Positions 25,148-34,807 of a DNA stretch of 64,000 nucleotides are shown here, piece after piece. Both the position numbers and the translations under genes were made by a program. Origin of the DNA: Acidulodesulfobacterium sp021802425. GTDB taxonomy: Bacteria; SZUA-79; Acidulodesulfobacterales; Acidulodesulfobacteraceae. The notes under the pieces were generated by a model, which saw nothing but the letters and a program-made list of their open reading frames with translations, searched no databases and was not told the DNA's origin. Numbering within the stretch: position 1 is the first letter of the stretch; every line of letters begins with the position of its first letter. Location of the stretch: NCBI GenBank assembly GCA_021802425.1, contig JAJZXJ010000005.1, positions 1-64,000 of the forward strand, in the 5' to 3' direction.

Positions 25148-26032
25148 ATGGAAATACAAAAAGATTTAAATCTTTTTGTTCATCCCCTTTTTGCAGGTAT
25201 TTTCGGTTATAATATAAAATATTCCCTTTCTCCGTTAATACATAGCAAAATGTCGAAACTTTCAAATGTGAACATCTGTTACGGTAGTTTTGACATTTCT
25301 CCAAAAACCTTCGGGGCCGCATTTAACGGGTTTAAAAGCCTTAAATTCAAAGGCGCCAATATTACTCAGCCTTATAAAATAGAGGTATTAAATTATATAG
25401 AGTGTTTAAGCGGCGAAGCCGAACTGATAGGGGCCGTCAATACCGTTAATCTTGAGGGCGACGGTTTTTACAGGGGTTATAATACCGATACAACCGGCTT
25501 TACAAAAAGTGTCGGATACGAATTTGGAATAGAATTGAAAAATAAAAATGCCGTAATTTTGGGTGCGGGCGGGGCTTCGAGAGCCGTTTTATATTCGTTA
25601 ATAAAAGAGGGAGCGCAAGAGATTTTAATAATAAACCGCAATGAAGGCAATGCAAAAAGACTCTTCGAAGAAGCAAATTCATGGAAAGCCGTTTTAAAGT
25701 CAAATTCCGAAGTTTTTTATTCAGGTTTTAACCTGACGGGGATTTTGAATGATAAATATTTTGAAAAGTGTGATATTATTATCAATACTATAACGCCGTC
25801 GGCAGGCAGTTTTGGATTAATTAAATCTCTTCCTTTAAAAGCTTTAAGCGGCAAATCTTTTGCTATGGATATTTCCTATAACCCGCCTTTAACCGCATTT
25901 CTTGAGCTTTTAAACGGTAAGGCCGTAAAGTCTGCCAATGGTTTATCCATGCTGCTTCTTCAGGCGATAGAAAGCTTTTATATATGGACGGGACACAGGA
26001 TTGATTTGAGCGCGCTTAAAAGCGTGTTATAA
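25148..26032 (+). CDS. aroE: Shikimate dehydrogenase (NADP+)
   Basis: 294 residues, reducing 3-dehydroshikimate in aromatic amino acid synthesis. Substrate motif YSLSPLIHSKM (about 24-34), catalytic Lys in GANITQPYKIE, and NTDTTGF are present. The nucleotide-binding loop ILGAGGASRAVLYSL (about 137-151) and SANGLSMLLLQA near the end complete the family pattern. The start follows the DUF4388 stop by 1 nt, so translation is probably coupled. Downstream come the pil genes. Confidence 0.95.
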   Translation: MEIQKDLNLFVHPLFAGIFGYNIKYSLSPLIHSKMSKLSNVNICYGSFDISPKTFGAAFNGFKSLKFKGANITQPYKIEVLNYIECLSGEAELIGAVNTVNLEGDGFYRGYNTDTTGFTKSVGYEFGIELKNKNAVILGAGGASRAVLYSLIKEGAQEILIINRNEGNAKRLFEEANSWKAVLKSNSEVFYSGFNLTGILNDKYFEKCDIIINTITPSAGSFGLIKSLPLKALSGKSFAMDISYNPPLTAFLELLNGKAVKSANGLSMLLLQAIESFYIWTGHRIDLSALKSVL

Positions 26033-26089
26033 AATTTATTTTTATATGGTAAAATAAAATTGACGAATTAAATTAAAAAAGGTTTGGGT

Positions 26090-27937
26090 ATGGATAACGA
26101 CTTTATGCCGCTTAACAAATATCCCGGCGATAAAATTGGTGAAATTTTAATAAAGCGGGGGATTGCAAAAAGGGATGATGTATCCAATGCTTTATTAATA
26201 CAGGAAAGGATACGCTCTGGCCTTGCAAAAGGCGAAAAAGTTCAGGACCTGAAGCTGGGCGAGATTCTTGTAAAAAACGGAGTTATAACTATGGATGAAT
26301 TAAGCAAAGCTCTAGATGAACAGAGGCGGGTCGGGGGCAGTATCGGCAGACAGCTTACAAAGCTGGGATTCCTGAAGGATTCCGAATTGGTTTCTTTTTT
26401 ATCAAAAGAATTTGGCGCCGCAACGGTCAGCCTGCTTGACGGGGAAATACCCGAAAGCGTCGTAAAACTTATTCCGCCGGACTTAGCCGTCAGGTATCAG
26501 GTCGTTCCATTTAAAAGACAGGGGAATACGCTGTATCTTGCGGTATCTGATCCTACAAAAGTAGGAGCGCTCGACGATATAAAGTTTTTAACGGGCCTTA
26601 ATGTCGAGGTTGTCGTTTCTTCCGAAAGCGAAATTGCACAGGCGTTATCGAAATATTACAATGCATCTACTATATTGACGGAAAATAAAGATTATTTAAA
26701 TTCGATAGCTATCGAGGAAATCAACGAAGAGCTTGATATATCGGAACTTCAGAGGTCGTCTTCGGATCAGCCCGTTATTAAATTTGTCAACAAGGTTCTT
26801 TTTGATGCCGTAAAAACCGGCGCAAGCGATGTTCACGCAGAACCGTACGAGTCCGTCGTGAGATTCAGATATCGAATAGACGGTAAGTTAATTGAACAGA
26901 TGAAGCTTCCCGTGCAGCTCAAAAATCCTATTATTTCAAGATTAAAGATCATGTCCCAGATGGATATAGCAGAAAGAAGACTGCCGCAGGACGGCCGTAT
27001 AAAGGCTAAAATGGACGGTAAAGAGGTTGATATGAGGGTATCGTGTCTTCCGACGCTATTTGGCGAAAAAATTGTCATAAGGATACTCGATAAATCTAAC
27101 CTTCAGCTCGATATGAGAAAACTGGGCTTTTCGGAATCGCAGCTTGAAGGTTTTAAAACTGCCATTCATAAACCTTACGGCATGATATTGGTAACGGGAC
27201 CGACAGGTTCGGGTAAGACGACGACTCTTTACAGCGCGCTGTCGGATGTGAATAAACCCGATGTCAACATTTCAACGGCGGAAGACCCGGTCGAATATAA
27301 TATCCAGGGAATCAATCAGGTTCAGGTAAACGAAGAAATAGGTCTGACCTTTGCTCAGGCGCTAAGGTCTTTTTTAAGGCAGGATCCGGATGTAATTATG
27401 GTCGGCGAAATCAGGGATTTGGAAACAGCCGAGATTGCCGTTAAAGCCGCCTTGACGGGTCATTTAGTTCTTTCCACTATTCATACGAATAATGCGTCTT
27501 CCACAATATCTAGGCTTATAAATATGAAAGTTGAACCGTTTTTGGTCGCCTCCAGTTTAAATCTTATAATCGCTCAAAGGCTTATAAGAAAATTATGCAA
27601 CGAATGTAAAGAGGCCTATTATCCCGAAGTAAATGTTTTAAAGGGGCTGGGGTTTACGGAAAGCGAAATCCAAAGCAAGCGTTTTTATGCGGCAAAAGGG
27701 TGTTCCGTTTGCAATAAAACGGGATATAAAGGGAGAGTAGCGATTTATGAAGTCCTTAATGTTCGGGATGAAATTAAAAATTTAATATACGAAAATGCAA
27801 ACGAATTTGAAATAGATAAACTTGCTATAAAATTGGGGATGAAGACATTACGGCGGTCGGCAAAAGAAAAGTTTTTAGAGGGAACTACATCGCTTTCGGA
27901 GATTATTCAATATATGGACGGAGAGAATTTGGAATAA
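26090..27937 (+). CDS. pilB: Type IV pilus assembly ATPase PilB
   Basis: About 615 residues. It powers pilin polymerisation at the cytoplasmic face. ATG at 26090 is preferred to an upstream TTG because AAGG at 26079-26082 gives normal spacing. Two MshEN-type N-terminal repeats (about 15-150) precede the GspE ATPase core: GPTGSGKTTTLYSAL (Walker A), the Asp box EDPVEYNIQGINQVQV, Walker B DPDVIMVGEIRD and the His box HLVLSTIHTN. A zinc tetracysteine site follows (LCNECKEAY and CSVCNKTGYKGR). The MshEN part may bind cyclic-di-GMP. Confidence 0.93.
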   Translation: MDNDFMPLNKYPGDKIGEILIKRGIAKRDDVSNALLIQERIRSGLAKGEKVQDLKLGEILVKNGVITMDELSKALDEQRRVGGSIGRQLTKLGFLKDSELVSFLSKEFGAATVSLLDGEIPESVVKLIPPDLAVRYQVVPFKRQGNTLYLAVSDPTKVGALDDIKFLTGLNVEVVVSSESEIAQALSKYYNASTILTENKDYLNSIAIEEINEELDISELQRSSSDQPVIKFVNKVLFDAVKTGASDVHAEPYESVVRFRYRIDGKLIEQMKLPVQLKNPIISRLKIMSQMDIAERRLPQDGRIKAKMDGKEVDMRVSCLPTLFGEKIVIRILDKSNLQLDMRKLGFSESQLEGFKTAIHKPYGMILVTGPTGSGKTTTLYSALSDVNKPDVNISTAEDPVEYNIQGINQVQVNEEIGLTFAQALRSFLRQDPDVIMVGEIRDLETAEIAVKAALTGHLVLSTIHTNNASSTISRLINMKVEPFLVASSLNLIIAQRLIRKLCNECKEAYYPEVNVLKGLGFTESEIQSKRFYAAKGCSVCNKTGYKGRVAIYEVLNVRDEIKNLIYENANEFEIDKLAIKLGMKTLRRSAKEKFLEGTTSLSEIIQYMDGENLE

Positions 27938-28000
27938 GGATGAATAAACAGCTTGACATAATTTGACATAAATAGTTATTATATTATATATAATAATTTA

Positions 28001-28017
28001 AAGTTACGAAGTAACTT
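28001..28017. repeat. Inverted repeat in the pilT leader
   Basis: AAGTTAC-GAA-GTAACTT, 7-bp perfect arms, 60 nt before the pilT start. Two TTGACA hexamers (27956-27961 and 27963-27968 region) and TATAAT-like sequence lie just upstream, so this could be an operator or a 5' leader hairpin. Confidence 0.4.
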
Positions 28018-28077
28018 CATGAGCATTCTAATACTTTAACAAATATTAATTAAATATTAATTAAAAAGGGTTAATGT

Positions 28078-29340
28078 ATGCCGTCCATTGCGGATTTATT
28101 AAAAACAACCGTGGATCAAGGCGCTTCAGACCTTCACATAGCTGCGGGAACGCCTCCTCAAATCAGGCTGAGAGGGTCGCTGGTCCCGTTGAACTACCCC
28201 ATATTAACCCCGTCCGATACCCAGGGTATCTGTTATAGCGTTATAACGGATTCACAGAAGAAAAAGTTCGAAGAAACGCATGAACTGGATTTTTCATTTA
28301 GCCAGAAGGATGTTTCTAGATTCAGGGGAAATTTATATTACGACAGAGGTGCCATTGCAGGCGCTTTCCGGGTTATACCGCATGAAATTCCCACTATGGA
28401 TACTTTAGGTCTTCCTCCCATGGTTAAAGAAATTATTAAAGCGCCGAGAGGGCTCGTGCTTGTAACCGGTCCCACCGGTTCAGGTAAGACGACCACGCTT
28501 GCCGCTATGATAGATGCGATAAACCTGGGCAGGCATGAGCACATAATAACAATCGAAGACCCGATAGAATATGTTTTTCCCCACAAAGGATGCCTTGTCA
28601 ACCAGAGAGAAATAGGCCAGGATTCGAGTAGTTTCGCCGAGGCTTTAAAACATATATTAAGAGAAGACCCCGATGTTGTTCTTGTAGGGGAAATCAGGGA
28701 TATGGAGACAATGGAAGCAGCTCTTACAATTGCCGAAACGGGACATCTTACATTTGGAACATTGCATACAAACTCTGCAGTTCAAACAATAAGCAGGGTT
28801 ATAGATATATTTCCCCCAAATCAGCAGCCTGAGGTCAGATCGTCGCTTTCGCTTTCGCTTGTGGCAGTTTTATCGCAAACGCTTATTCCCAGAATTGACA
28901 GTGCGGGAAGAGTTTTGGCCGCAGAGTTAATGATACCGAATGCGGCTATCAGAAATTTGATAAGGGAAAATAAAATTCATCAGATATACTCTCAACTTCA
29001 ATTAGGGCAAGAAAAATATGGAATGCAGACATTGAATCAGGCGTTAGCCTCGCTGGCAAATAAAAGGATTATAAGCGAAGAGGATGCTTATAACAGGTCA
29101 TCTGATACAGAAGAGTTAAAACAGGCGATAACTTCGGGACTCACATCAAAAACAGGTATTAACGGAACAAATATGGGTATATCCAAAGGCGAATCATTCA
29201 TGGGCGCCTCAGGGAAGGCGGGGGCTGAAAGGAGCGGTAACGAAAGAACTTTAGGTAATAATGCCGATACCCCCGGAGGCGGCAGGCATGGGCTTACCGA
29301 AGACAAGCCGTTTGCAGGCATAGATTTTAGTAAACTATAA
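28078..29340 (+). CDS. pilT: Type IV pilus retraction ATPase PilT
   Basis: 420 residues. It depolymerises pili for twitching motility. The N-terminal PAS-like domain includes GASDLHIAAGTPPQIRLRG. ATPase motifs: GPTGSGKTTTLAAMID, the Asp box EDPIEYVFPHKGCLVNQREIG, DPDVVLVGEIRDMETMEAAL, and GHLTFGTLHTNSA. Beyond the usual PilT end (about residue 350) there is a low-complexity Gly/Ser/Asn-rich tail of about 65 residues, ending FAGIDFSKL. The gene follows a 140-nt spacer with promoter-like elements, so it may be expressed separately from pilB. Confidence 0.94.
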   Translation: MPSIADLLKTTVDQGASDLHIAAGTPPQIRLRGSLVPLNYPILTPSDTQGICYSVITDSQKKKFEETHELDFSFSQKDVSRFRGNLYYDRGAIAGAFRVIPHEIPTMDTLGLPPMVKEIIKAPRGLVLVTGPTGSGKTTTLAAMIDAINLGRHEHIITIEDPIEYVFPHKGCLVNQREIGQDSSSFAEALKHILREDPDVVLVGEIRDMETMEAALTIAETGHLTFGTLHTNSAVQTISRVIDIFPPNQQPEVRSSLSLSLVAVLSQTLIPRIDSAGRVLAAELMIPNAAIRNLIRENKIHQIYSQLQLGQEKYGMQTLNQALASLANKRIISEEDAYNRSSDTEELKQAITSGLTSKTGINGTNMGISKGESFMGASGKAGAERSGNERTLGNNADTPGGGRHGLTEDKPFAGIDFSKL

Positions 29341-29410
29341 ATATATAATAATACAATGGTCATCTCTGTAATGTATCAGGGCAGGGATAAGGAAGGTAAT
29401 GTAATTTAAA

Positions 29411-30637
29411 ATGGCTATCTATCAATGGAAAGGCAAGCGGCGTTCGGGGGAGTATTTAAAAGGGGAAATTACCGCCTCAGACCCCAGATTTGTCGCTGAA
29501 GAACTTAGAAAAATGGATATTTATCCCATAAATATCGGAAAGAAGAATGAGTTTTTTACTCTAAGCCTTCAAGGGACAAAAGAAATCAGTCCTAAAACCA
29601 AAATCAGCGATAATAACCTGATTGTTTTTACAAGGCAGTTTTCCTCGCTGATAGACTCCGGCGTTCCAATTCTTCAGGGTTTAACCATAATGATAGAACA
29701 GCAAAAGAATAAAGAATTAAAAGGGATACTGCTTAAGATAAAAGAAAGTATCGAGAACGGCGCATCTTTATCGGATAGCCTTAGAAAATTCCCCCGGGTT
29801 TTTAACGACTTATATGTAAATCTTGTTGAAGCGGGTGAAAAGGGCGGCGTTTTAGACAGGGTCTTTAAAAGATTATCGGTATATTTCGAAAAGATACTCA
29901 GGCTAAAAAGGAAAATAAAAGGGGCTATGATTTATCCTATAGTCGTATTAAGCGTTGCGGTAGCCGTCATTATTATACTTATGACATTCGTTATTCCCGT
30001 ATTTGCCAATCTTTTTGCCAGCGTCGGCGCCAAACTTCCGGCGCTGACAAGGGATGTGATAGCATTCAGCGACTTTATGAGGGCATATATTTTATACATA
30101 ATAATAGCCGTTGGAGCGCTTATATTTGCCTTAAGGTTTTACCATAAAAAGGAAAGCGGAAGGAGAAATATAGATCGTCTTTTCCTTAAGATACCGCTCA
30201 TCGGCGTATTACTCAAAAAGGTCGCTATAGCAAGATTTGCAAGGACTCTCTCCACGATGGTCGAAAGCGGCGTTCCGATACTGGCAGGATTAGAAATTGT
30301 TTCTAAAACAAGCGGAAATAAAATCATCGAAGAATCGCTTATGCAAACCAAACAGGATGTTTCCGCAGGCTCTCCCCTTTCGGCAGCCTTAAATAAAACC
30401 AATTTGTTTCCTCCGTTAGTAATTCAAATGGTTATGGTCGGCGAAAAGACCGGAAACTTAGACGCCATGCTTGCCAAAGTTGCCGATTATTACGATGAAG
30501 AGGTTGATAATGCCGTTAACAATTTAACCCAGATGTTAGAACCCGCATTAATAATATTTCTCGGAATAGTCGTAGGAACGCTCGTTGTTGCAATGTATTT
30601 GCCTATATTTAACCTTGGAAAAGCTATTAAAGGGTAA
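29411..30637 (+). CDS. pilC: Type IV pilus inner-membrane platform protein PilC
   Basis: 408 residues. Two T2SF domains (about 70-195 and 270-395), each ending in membrane helices. Signature phrases are FTRQFSSLIDSGVPILQGL and ARTLSTMVESGVPILAGLE, with a terminal helix near 375-400. PilC couples PilB and PilT to pilin subunits. The N-terminal YQWKGKRRSGEYLKGEI is typical of the family. Standard length and order after pilB and pilT. No pilin or PilMNOPQ genes are present in the window. Confidence 0.94.
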   Translation: MAIYQWKGKRRSGEYLKGEITASDPRFVAEELRKMDIYPINIGKKNEFFTLSLQGTKEISPKTKISDNNLIVFTRQFSSLIDSGVPILQGLTIMIEQQKNKELKGILLKIKESIENGASLSDSLRKFPRVFNDLYVNLVEAGEKGGVLDRVFKRLSVYFEKILRLKRKIKGAMIYPIVVLSVAVAVIIILMTFVIPVFANLFASVGAKLPALTRDVIAFSDFMRAYILYIIIAVGALIFALRFYHKKESGRRNIDRLFLKIPLIGVLLKKVAIARFARTLSTMVESGVPILAGLEIVSKTSGNKIIEESLMQTKQDVSAGSPLSAALNKTNLFPPLVIQMVMVGEKTGNLDAMLAKVADYYDEEVDNAVNNLTQMLEPALIIFLGIVVGTLVVAMYLPIFNLGKAIKG

Positions 30638-30645
30638 CAAATAAT

Positions 30646-30662
30646 TAACCGGCATACGGTTA
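30646..30662 (+). repeat. Small hairpin between pilC and pilS-like gene
   Basis: TAACCG-GCATA-CGGTTA, 6-bp arms, in the 32-nt gap just before the kinase start codon, which has no good ribosome site of its own. It may tune translation of the kinase relative to pilC. Confidence 0.35.
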
Positions 30663-30669
30663 GCTTTAT

Positions 30670-32424
30670 ATGGCAGGTTCAATTTTAGATGATTACGAAA
30701 AAATTTATGAAAAACTTAAATTTATAATAATCTTTAGGCCGCTTGCCTCTTCCGTTATAATACTCGCGTATATTTTAACCCGCTTTAATAATCTTTACAG
30801 TTATAAAAATATTGTATATTTTTTAGTAATTACCTTAATTTGCTTGTCATTCCTTTATTTCGGAATATTGCAATATTTAAAAAAAAGAGAAAACTTTCAA
30901 TTTTTAAAATATTTTGGTTTTATTCAACTTTTTATCGATTTTACTATTATATCCGTAATAGTATTATTTAACGGGGGATTAAACAGTAAATTAATTTTTT
31001 TATATTATTTATTAATCTTAATCGGCGGATTTATTTTTTTAAGGCTTGGCGCACTGGTATTTTCTATCGCTTCTTCGATTGCCATCGGGCTTTTGGCAGA
31101 CCTTCAATACTATTTTAATTTTAGATACCACTTTTTCTTTACGACCAATCCGGATAAACTGCTATTTTTGACGAGCATTAACATATTAGGGGTTCTGATA
31201 TTCGGTTCGCTTTTACATCACTTTTCCGGGGGGATGAGGATTTTAAGCAAAAAGATAGTGGAAAGAGATGAATTTATAAAAAATTCCCAAAATTTTAACA
31301 GGGAATTAATAAACGGTTTCTCCCAGGGGGTCATTGTTCTCGATAACAATTATGCGATAGTTTTCATAAATAAGGCGGCTGTCCAGATTTTAAATTTAGA
31401 TCATTTTAATCAGGCATTTTTAAATAAGGCTGGTGTTTTATTTAATTTTAATCTCGATATAAGGGATATTTTAGATAACTTTCCGCTCATCGTTTTAAAT
31501 GGGGGCAATGAAAAATATGATACAGGGTATGCAAATAAAAACAATGAACTAAAAAGATTTGAGGTAAGGCATCAAGGTAAGATTTTAGGGTTTGCCCATA
31601 CGGAGTTTGCTAATTATAAAAATTTTCCGGGAAAATTTATGCTGTTATTCAGGGATATTACCTTTATGAAGCAGGTGGAAATGGAATCAAAAATAAACGA
31701 GGGTTTAATGACCGCAGGCAAGTTTGCGGGGTGGCTCGCCCACGAGGTAAGAAACCCTCTTTTTGCCATAAATACATCGGTAGATATTTTAAATTCGCAA
31801 ACTTTGGATTATAATGGCGGTGATTATAAAAAATTAATAAGCATTATAAAGACGGAAGCGCTAAGACTCAATAACTTAGTAAATGACTTTTTAGGTTTTG
31901 CGAAGATAAAATCAAAAAATATCGGATGCGATAAAGGCAATTATGAGAATTTTAATCTTTTTGCAATGGTTAATGATTTAATATCCCGGTTTTACGATTC
32001 ATCAAAAAATAATGCAGGCGATAAAATGAAAATAAGTATATACAATAGGATTAACCCGGACATAGTCGTCTTTTCCGAAAAATACAGGGTTCATCAGATA
32101 TTTGCCAATATTTTCCAGAATGCCGTACAGTCCGTGCAAAAAAAGGAAATTAAAAATGGGGCAGGCATTATAAGATTCGGTTCTAAAATAATGGAAAATA
32201 GGGATGGAAGAAAACAACTTTTGGTATGTTTGTCAGATAACGGAGAGGGGATGGACGACTTTACGCTAAAAAATATATTTAAGCCGCTTTTTACCACTAA
32301 AGAAGACGGATACGGCCTTGGCCTATCCATTGTTTACTCTATACTTGAAAATCTTAACGGCGAAATAAAAGTTCTGAGCAAGATTAATAAAGGAACATTA
32401 ATAAAAATAACGATACCTATTTAA
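30670..32424 (+). CDS. PilS-like membrane sensor histidine kinase
   Basis: 584 residues. About six N-terminal membrane helices (about 18-185), a PAS-like region (about 210-330), then the kinase core. Phosphoacceptor His358 is in WLAHEVRNPLFAINTS, the N box is IFANIFQNAVQSV, with SDNGEGMDDF and PLFTTKEDGYGLGLSIVYS. The architecture and the place between pilC and an NtrC-type regulator match PilS, which senses pilin in the membrane and controls pilA through PilR. The gene name is left open because pilA is not seen. Confidence 0.87.
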   Translation: MAGSILDDYEKIYEKLKFIIIFRPLASSVIILAYILTRFNNLYSYKNIVYFLVITLICLSFLYFGILQYLKKRENFQFLKYFGFIQLFIDFTIISVIVLFNGGLNSKLIFLYYLLILIGGFIFLRLGALVFSIASSIAIGLLADLQYYFNFRYHFFFTTNPDKLLFLTSINILGVLIFGSLLHHFSGGMRILSKKIVERDEFIKNSQNFNRELINGFSQGVIVLDNNYAIVFINKAAVQILNLDHFNQAFLNKAGVLFNFNLDIRDILDNFPLIVLNGGNEKYDTGYANKNNELKRFEVRHQGKILGFAHTEFANYKNFPGKFMLLFRDITFMKQVEMESKINEGLMTAGKFAGWLAHEVRNPLFAINTSVDILNSQTLDYNGGDYKKLISIIKTEALRLNNLVNDFLGFAKIKSKNIGCDKGNYENFNLFAMVNDLISRFYDSSKNNAGDKMKISIYNRINPDIVVFSEKYRVHQIFANIFQNAVQSVQKKEIKNGAGIIRFGSKIMENRDGRKQLLVCLSDNGEGMDDFTLKNIFKPLFTTKEDGYGLGLSIVYSILENLNGEIKVLSKINKGTLIKITIPI

Positions 32425-32445
32425 CTTGTATTCAAATTTTTAAAT

Positions 32446-33912
32446 ATGAACGAACGGTTTATAGCTGCAAGCGGCTCAAAGAAAAAAATATTACTCATAG
32501 ACGATGAAAAATCGATACTGGATTCTTTAAAGATGATGCTTACTTTTGAAGGGTATGATGTTGCCGCCGCCGAAAGCGTGAACCTTGCTATAAAATTTTT
32601 GGAGGAAGAAGATTTTAATCTTATCGTTTCCGATGTGAGAATGCCCGGAATATCAGGATTAGATTTTATTGAATTGTTTAAAAAAGCAAGGCAGGATTTA
32701 AGCTCTAAGCTGCTGCCGATAATATTGATGACCGCCTATTCAGATGTCAAAACAGGAGTAGAGGCTATTAAACAAGGGGTTTTCGATTACATAACCAAGC
32801 CTTTCGATAATGAAGAATTTAAAATTATCGTTAAAAGGGCGCTGGATTATTTTAAGGCTTTTGAAGAATTGAACGCCATCAAAAGCGCTGAAACGATAAG
32901 GGGCGAGATAAAAGGAGAATCTAAAATTATAAAAAATCTTTTAAACGAGATAGCCCGCGTTTCTTTAAATTTTAATACTATTCTTATCACAGGGGAATCT
33001 GGCACAGGAAAAGAATTAGCCGCAAGGCTGATTCACGAGATTTATTCTAAAGATAATGGAACCCCAAAAGATGTCCCGTTCGTCCCCGTAAATTTAGCCG
33101 CTATTCCTGAAAATCTTGTCGAAAGCGAATTATTCGGTTATGTTAAGGGCGCTTTTACCGGTGCAGAAACAAATAAACCCGGACTGATACAATATGCCGG
33201 CAACGGGATTATTTTTCTTGACGAGATAGGGGATTTGCCTCCGCCGCTGCAGGTAAAGTTATTAAGGGTTTTACAGGAGAAGTCGTACAGGAAATTAGGG
33301 TCAAACAAAGAAGAATTTATGGCTACAAAGATAATTGCCGCCACAAATAAAGACTTGAATATTTTGGTTTCTTCCGGTAAATTTAGGGATGATTTATATT
33401 TCAGGTTAAACCGTGTAAACATAAAAATGCCTCCGTTAAGGGAGCACAAAGAGGATATCCCTATTTTAGCGTCATATTTTATAAAGAGGTTTTCAAAATC
33501 GATAAATTCTATATCGCCGGAAGCGGTATCATTACTTATGGATTACGATTACCCCGGTAATGTAAGGGAACTTGAAAATATTACCGAAAGGGCATGCATT
33601 TACTGTGAAGGCGGCGATAAAACCGGTTCGTCTATGGAGATAGGCGAAAATTGCCTTCCCGATTATATTTTTAAAAAGGATAATAATAAAAAAATAAATA
33701 ACGATTTTGAAGGCGAATACTTTGCAAAAATAATCGAAATATTTGACCATCTTAACCATGAAAAAAAGTTATCGCTGCCTGATTTCATTAAAAATATCGA
33801 AAAAATTATCGTAAAAAACAGGATAAAAGAGGATAATTCCAGACTGGATGCCGCAAAGAGTCTTGGTTTGTCTTTAAGGTCTTTAAGGTATATATTATCA
33901 AAAATGGATTGA
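32446..33912 (+). CDS. PilR-like sigma54-dependent response regulator
   Basis: 488 residues. Receiver (about 14-135) with LIDDEKSILDSL, phosphoacceptor Asp in LIVSDVRMPGISG and Lys in YITKPFDNEEF. AAA+ domain (about 160-395) with GESGTGKELAARL, the intact sigma54 loop GAFTGAE, FLDEIGDLPPPLQVKLL and DYPGNVRELENITERA. C-terminal helix-turn-helix RLDAAKSLGLSLRSLRYIL at the very end. It starts 21 nt after the PilS-like kinase. Its stop abuts or overlaps the start of truA. Confidence 0.9.
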   Translation: MNERFIAASGSKKKILLIDDEKSILDSLKMMLTFEGYDVAAAESVNLAIKFLEEEDFNLIVSDVRMPGISGLDFIELFKKARQDLSSKLLPIILMTAYSDVKTGVEAIKQGVFDYITKPFDNEEFKIIVKRALDYFKAFEELNAIKSAETIRGEIKGESKIIKNLLNEIARVSLNFNTILITGESGTGKELAARLIHEIYSKDNGTPKDVPFVPVNLAAIPENLVESELFGYVKGAFTGAETNKPGLIQYAGNGIIFLDEIGDLPPPLQVKLLRVLQEKSYRKLGSNKEEFMATKIIAATNKDLNILVSSGKFRDDLYFRLNRVNIKMPPLREHKEDIPILASYFIKRFSKSINSISPEAVSLLMDYDYPGNVRELENITERACIYCEGGDKTGSSMEIGENCLPDYIFKKDNNKKINNDFEGEYFAKIIEIFDHLNHEKKLSLPDFIKNIEKIIVKNRIKEDNSRLDAAKSLGLSLRSLRYILSKMD

Positions 33913-33914
33913 CC

Positions 33915-34685
33915 GTGAACTACTTAATTGTTGCCGAATATAACGGTTTAAATTACAACGGCTGGCAGAGCCAAAATAATCCCAAGAAATCGGGGAAGGT
34001 TAAAACTATTGAAAGCGAACTCTTAGAGGCTATCGGTATCGTAACAAAATTTGAGCCGAAATTGTTTGTTTCGGGAAGAACCGATGCGGGCGTTCATGCT
34101 CTGAACCAGGTTGCCAATTTTAAACTCCCCTTTTATTATGATATAGTTAAGTTAAAGGCATCCCTAAACGGCATTCTTCCGCCCGACATATCCGTAAAAA
34201 ATATAGAGATAGTTCATGATTCTTTTCATTCGACCATCGACACCGTTTCCAAGACATACTTATATAAAATAAATTCAGGGTTTAAGAGTTCTTTATTATC
34301 CGGATATTCATGGTTCATTAAAGAAAAATTAAATTTGGAACTTATGAAAGAAGCCGCAAAAATTTTTACAGGCAGAAACAACTTTATTAATTTTACCAAA
34401 AGGGAAAAAGAAAAGCATTTAATTAATTATTACAGGGTAGTCAACGATATAAGAATATGCCGAAAAAATTACGGTTTCGATATATTTGTCGAGGGGGAAG
34501 GTTTTTTGAGGCATATGGTGAGAAGAATTGTCGGCGCTATAATTGCCTGCGGCAGCGGCAAGGCAAATACGGGATATATAGCAGACATGCTGAATGGAAA
34601 AAGTTTGGCGGGGGAGGTGCTTAATGCCCCGCCTTGCGGGCTTTTTTTATATTCGGTAAAATACAGGCATAAAAATTATTGTTGA
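33915..34685 (+). CDS. truA: tRNA pseudouridine(38-40) synthase
   Basis: 256 residues from GTG at 33915, which gives MNYLIVAEYNGLNYNGWQ, the normal TruA beginning. A TTG six bases earlier overlaps the regulator's stop and is an alternative. Catalytic Asp is in SGRTDAGVHALNQVANF (about residue 58). Later motifs FLRHMVRRIVGAII and the C-terminal APPCGLFLYSV are conserved. It modifies uridines in the anticodon stem-loop of many tRNAs. The very end contains a C-rich hairpin followed by seven T within the coding region, probably coincidental. Confidence 0.94.
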   Translation: MNYLIVAEYNGLNYNGWQSQNNPKKSGKVKTIESELLEAIGIVTKFEPKLFVSGRTDAGVHALNQVANFKLPFYYDIVKLKASLNGILPPDISVKNIEIVHDSFHSTIDTVSKTYLYKINSGFKSSLLSGYSWFIKEKLNLELMKEAAKIFTGRNNFINFTKREKEKHLINYYRVVNDIRICRKNYGFDIFVEGEGFLRHMVRRIVGAIIACGSGKANTGYIADMLNGKSLAGEVLNAPPCGLFLYSVKYRHKNYC

Positions 34686-34776
34686 TATTTTATTAAATTT
34701 TATTTATAATTTATTAGATAAGTATATACAAATTTTGTAATTTGTCTTATTTTTATATTTTACTGATTTTTTATAT

Positions 34777-34802
34777 AAAAGTGGGTTTTACCCGCTTTTT
34801 TT
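34777..34802 (+). terminator. Terminator-like hairpin directly before rimP
   Basis: AAAAGTGGG-TTTTA-CCCGCTTTT, a 9-bp stem with one G-T pair, then a run of seven T ending at 34802. The rimP ATG is at 34808, so the U-tract reaches the start codon and no Shine-Dalgarno fits between. It may end truA transcripts, attenuate the rimP-nusA-infB operon, or both. Confidence 0.75.
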
Positions 34803-34807
34803 GTTTT

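Noticed and set aside
34622..34650. C-rich hairpin followed by seven T at the end of truA, as a terminator
   Set aside because: It encodes the conserved TruA C-terminal APPCGLFL segment and lies inside the coding region; the hairpin at 34777-34802 is the better candidate.
34742..34807. Longer rimP start adding 22 residues
   Set aside because: The extra residues are encoded by the terminator hairpin region, are hydrophobic and do not match RimP; the ATG at 34808 begins the normal protein.
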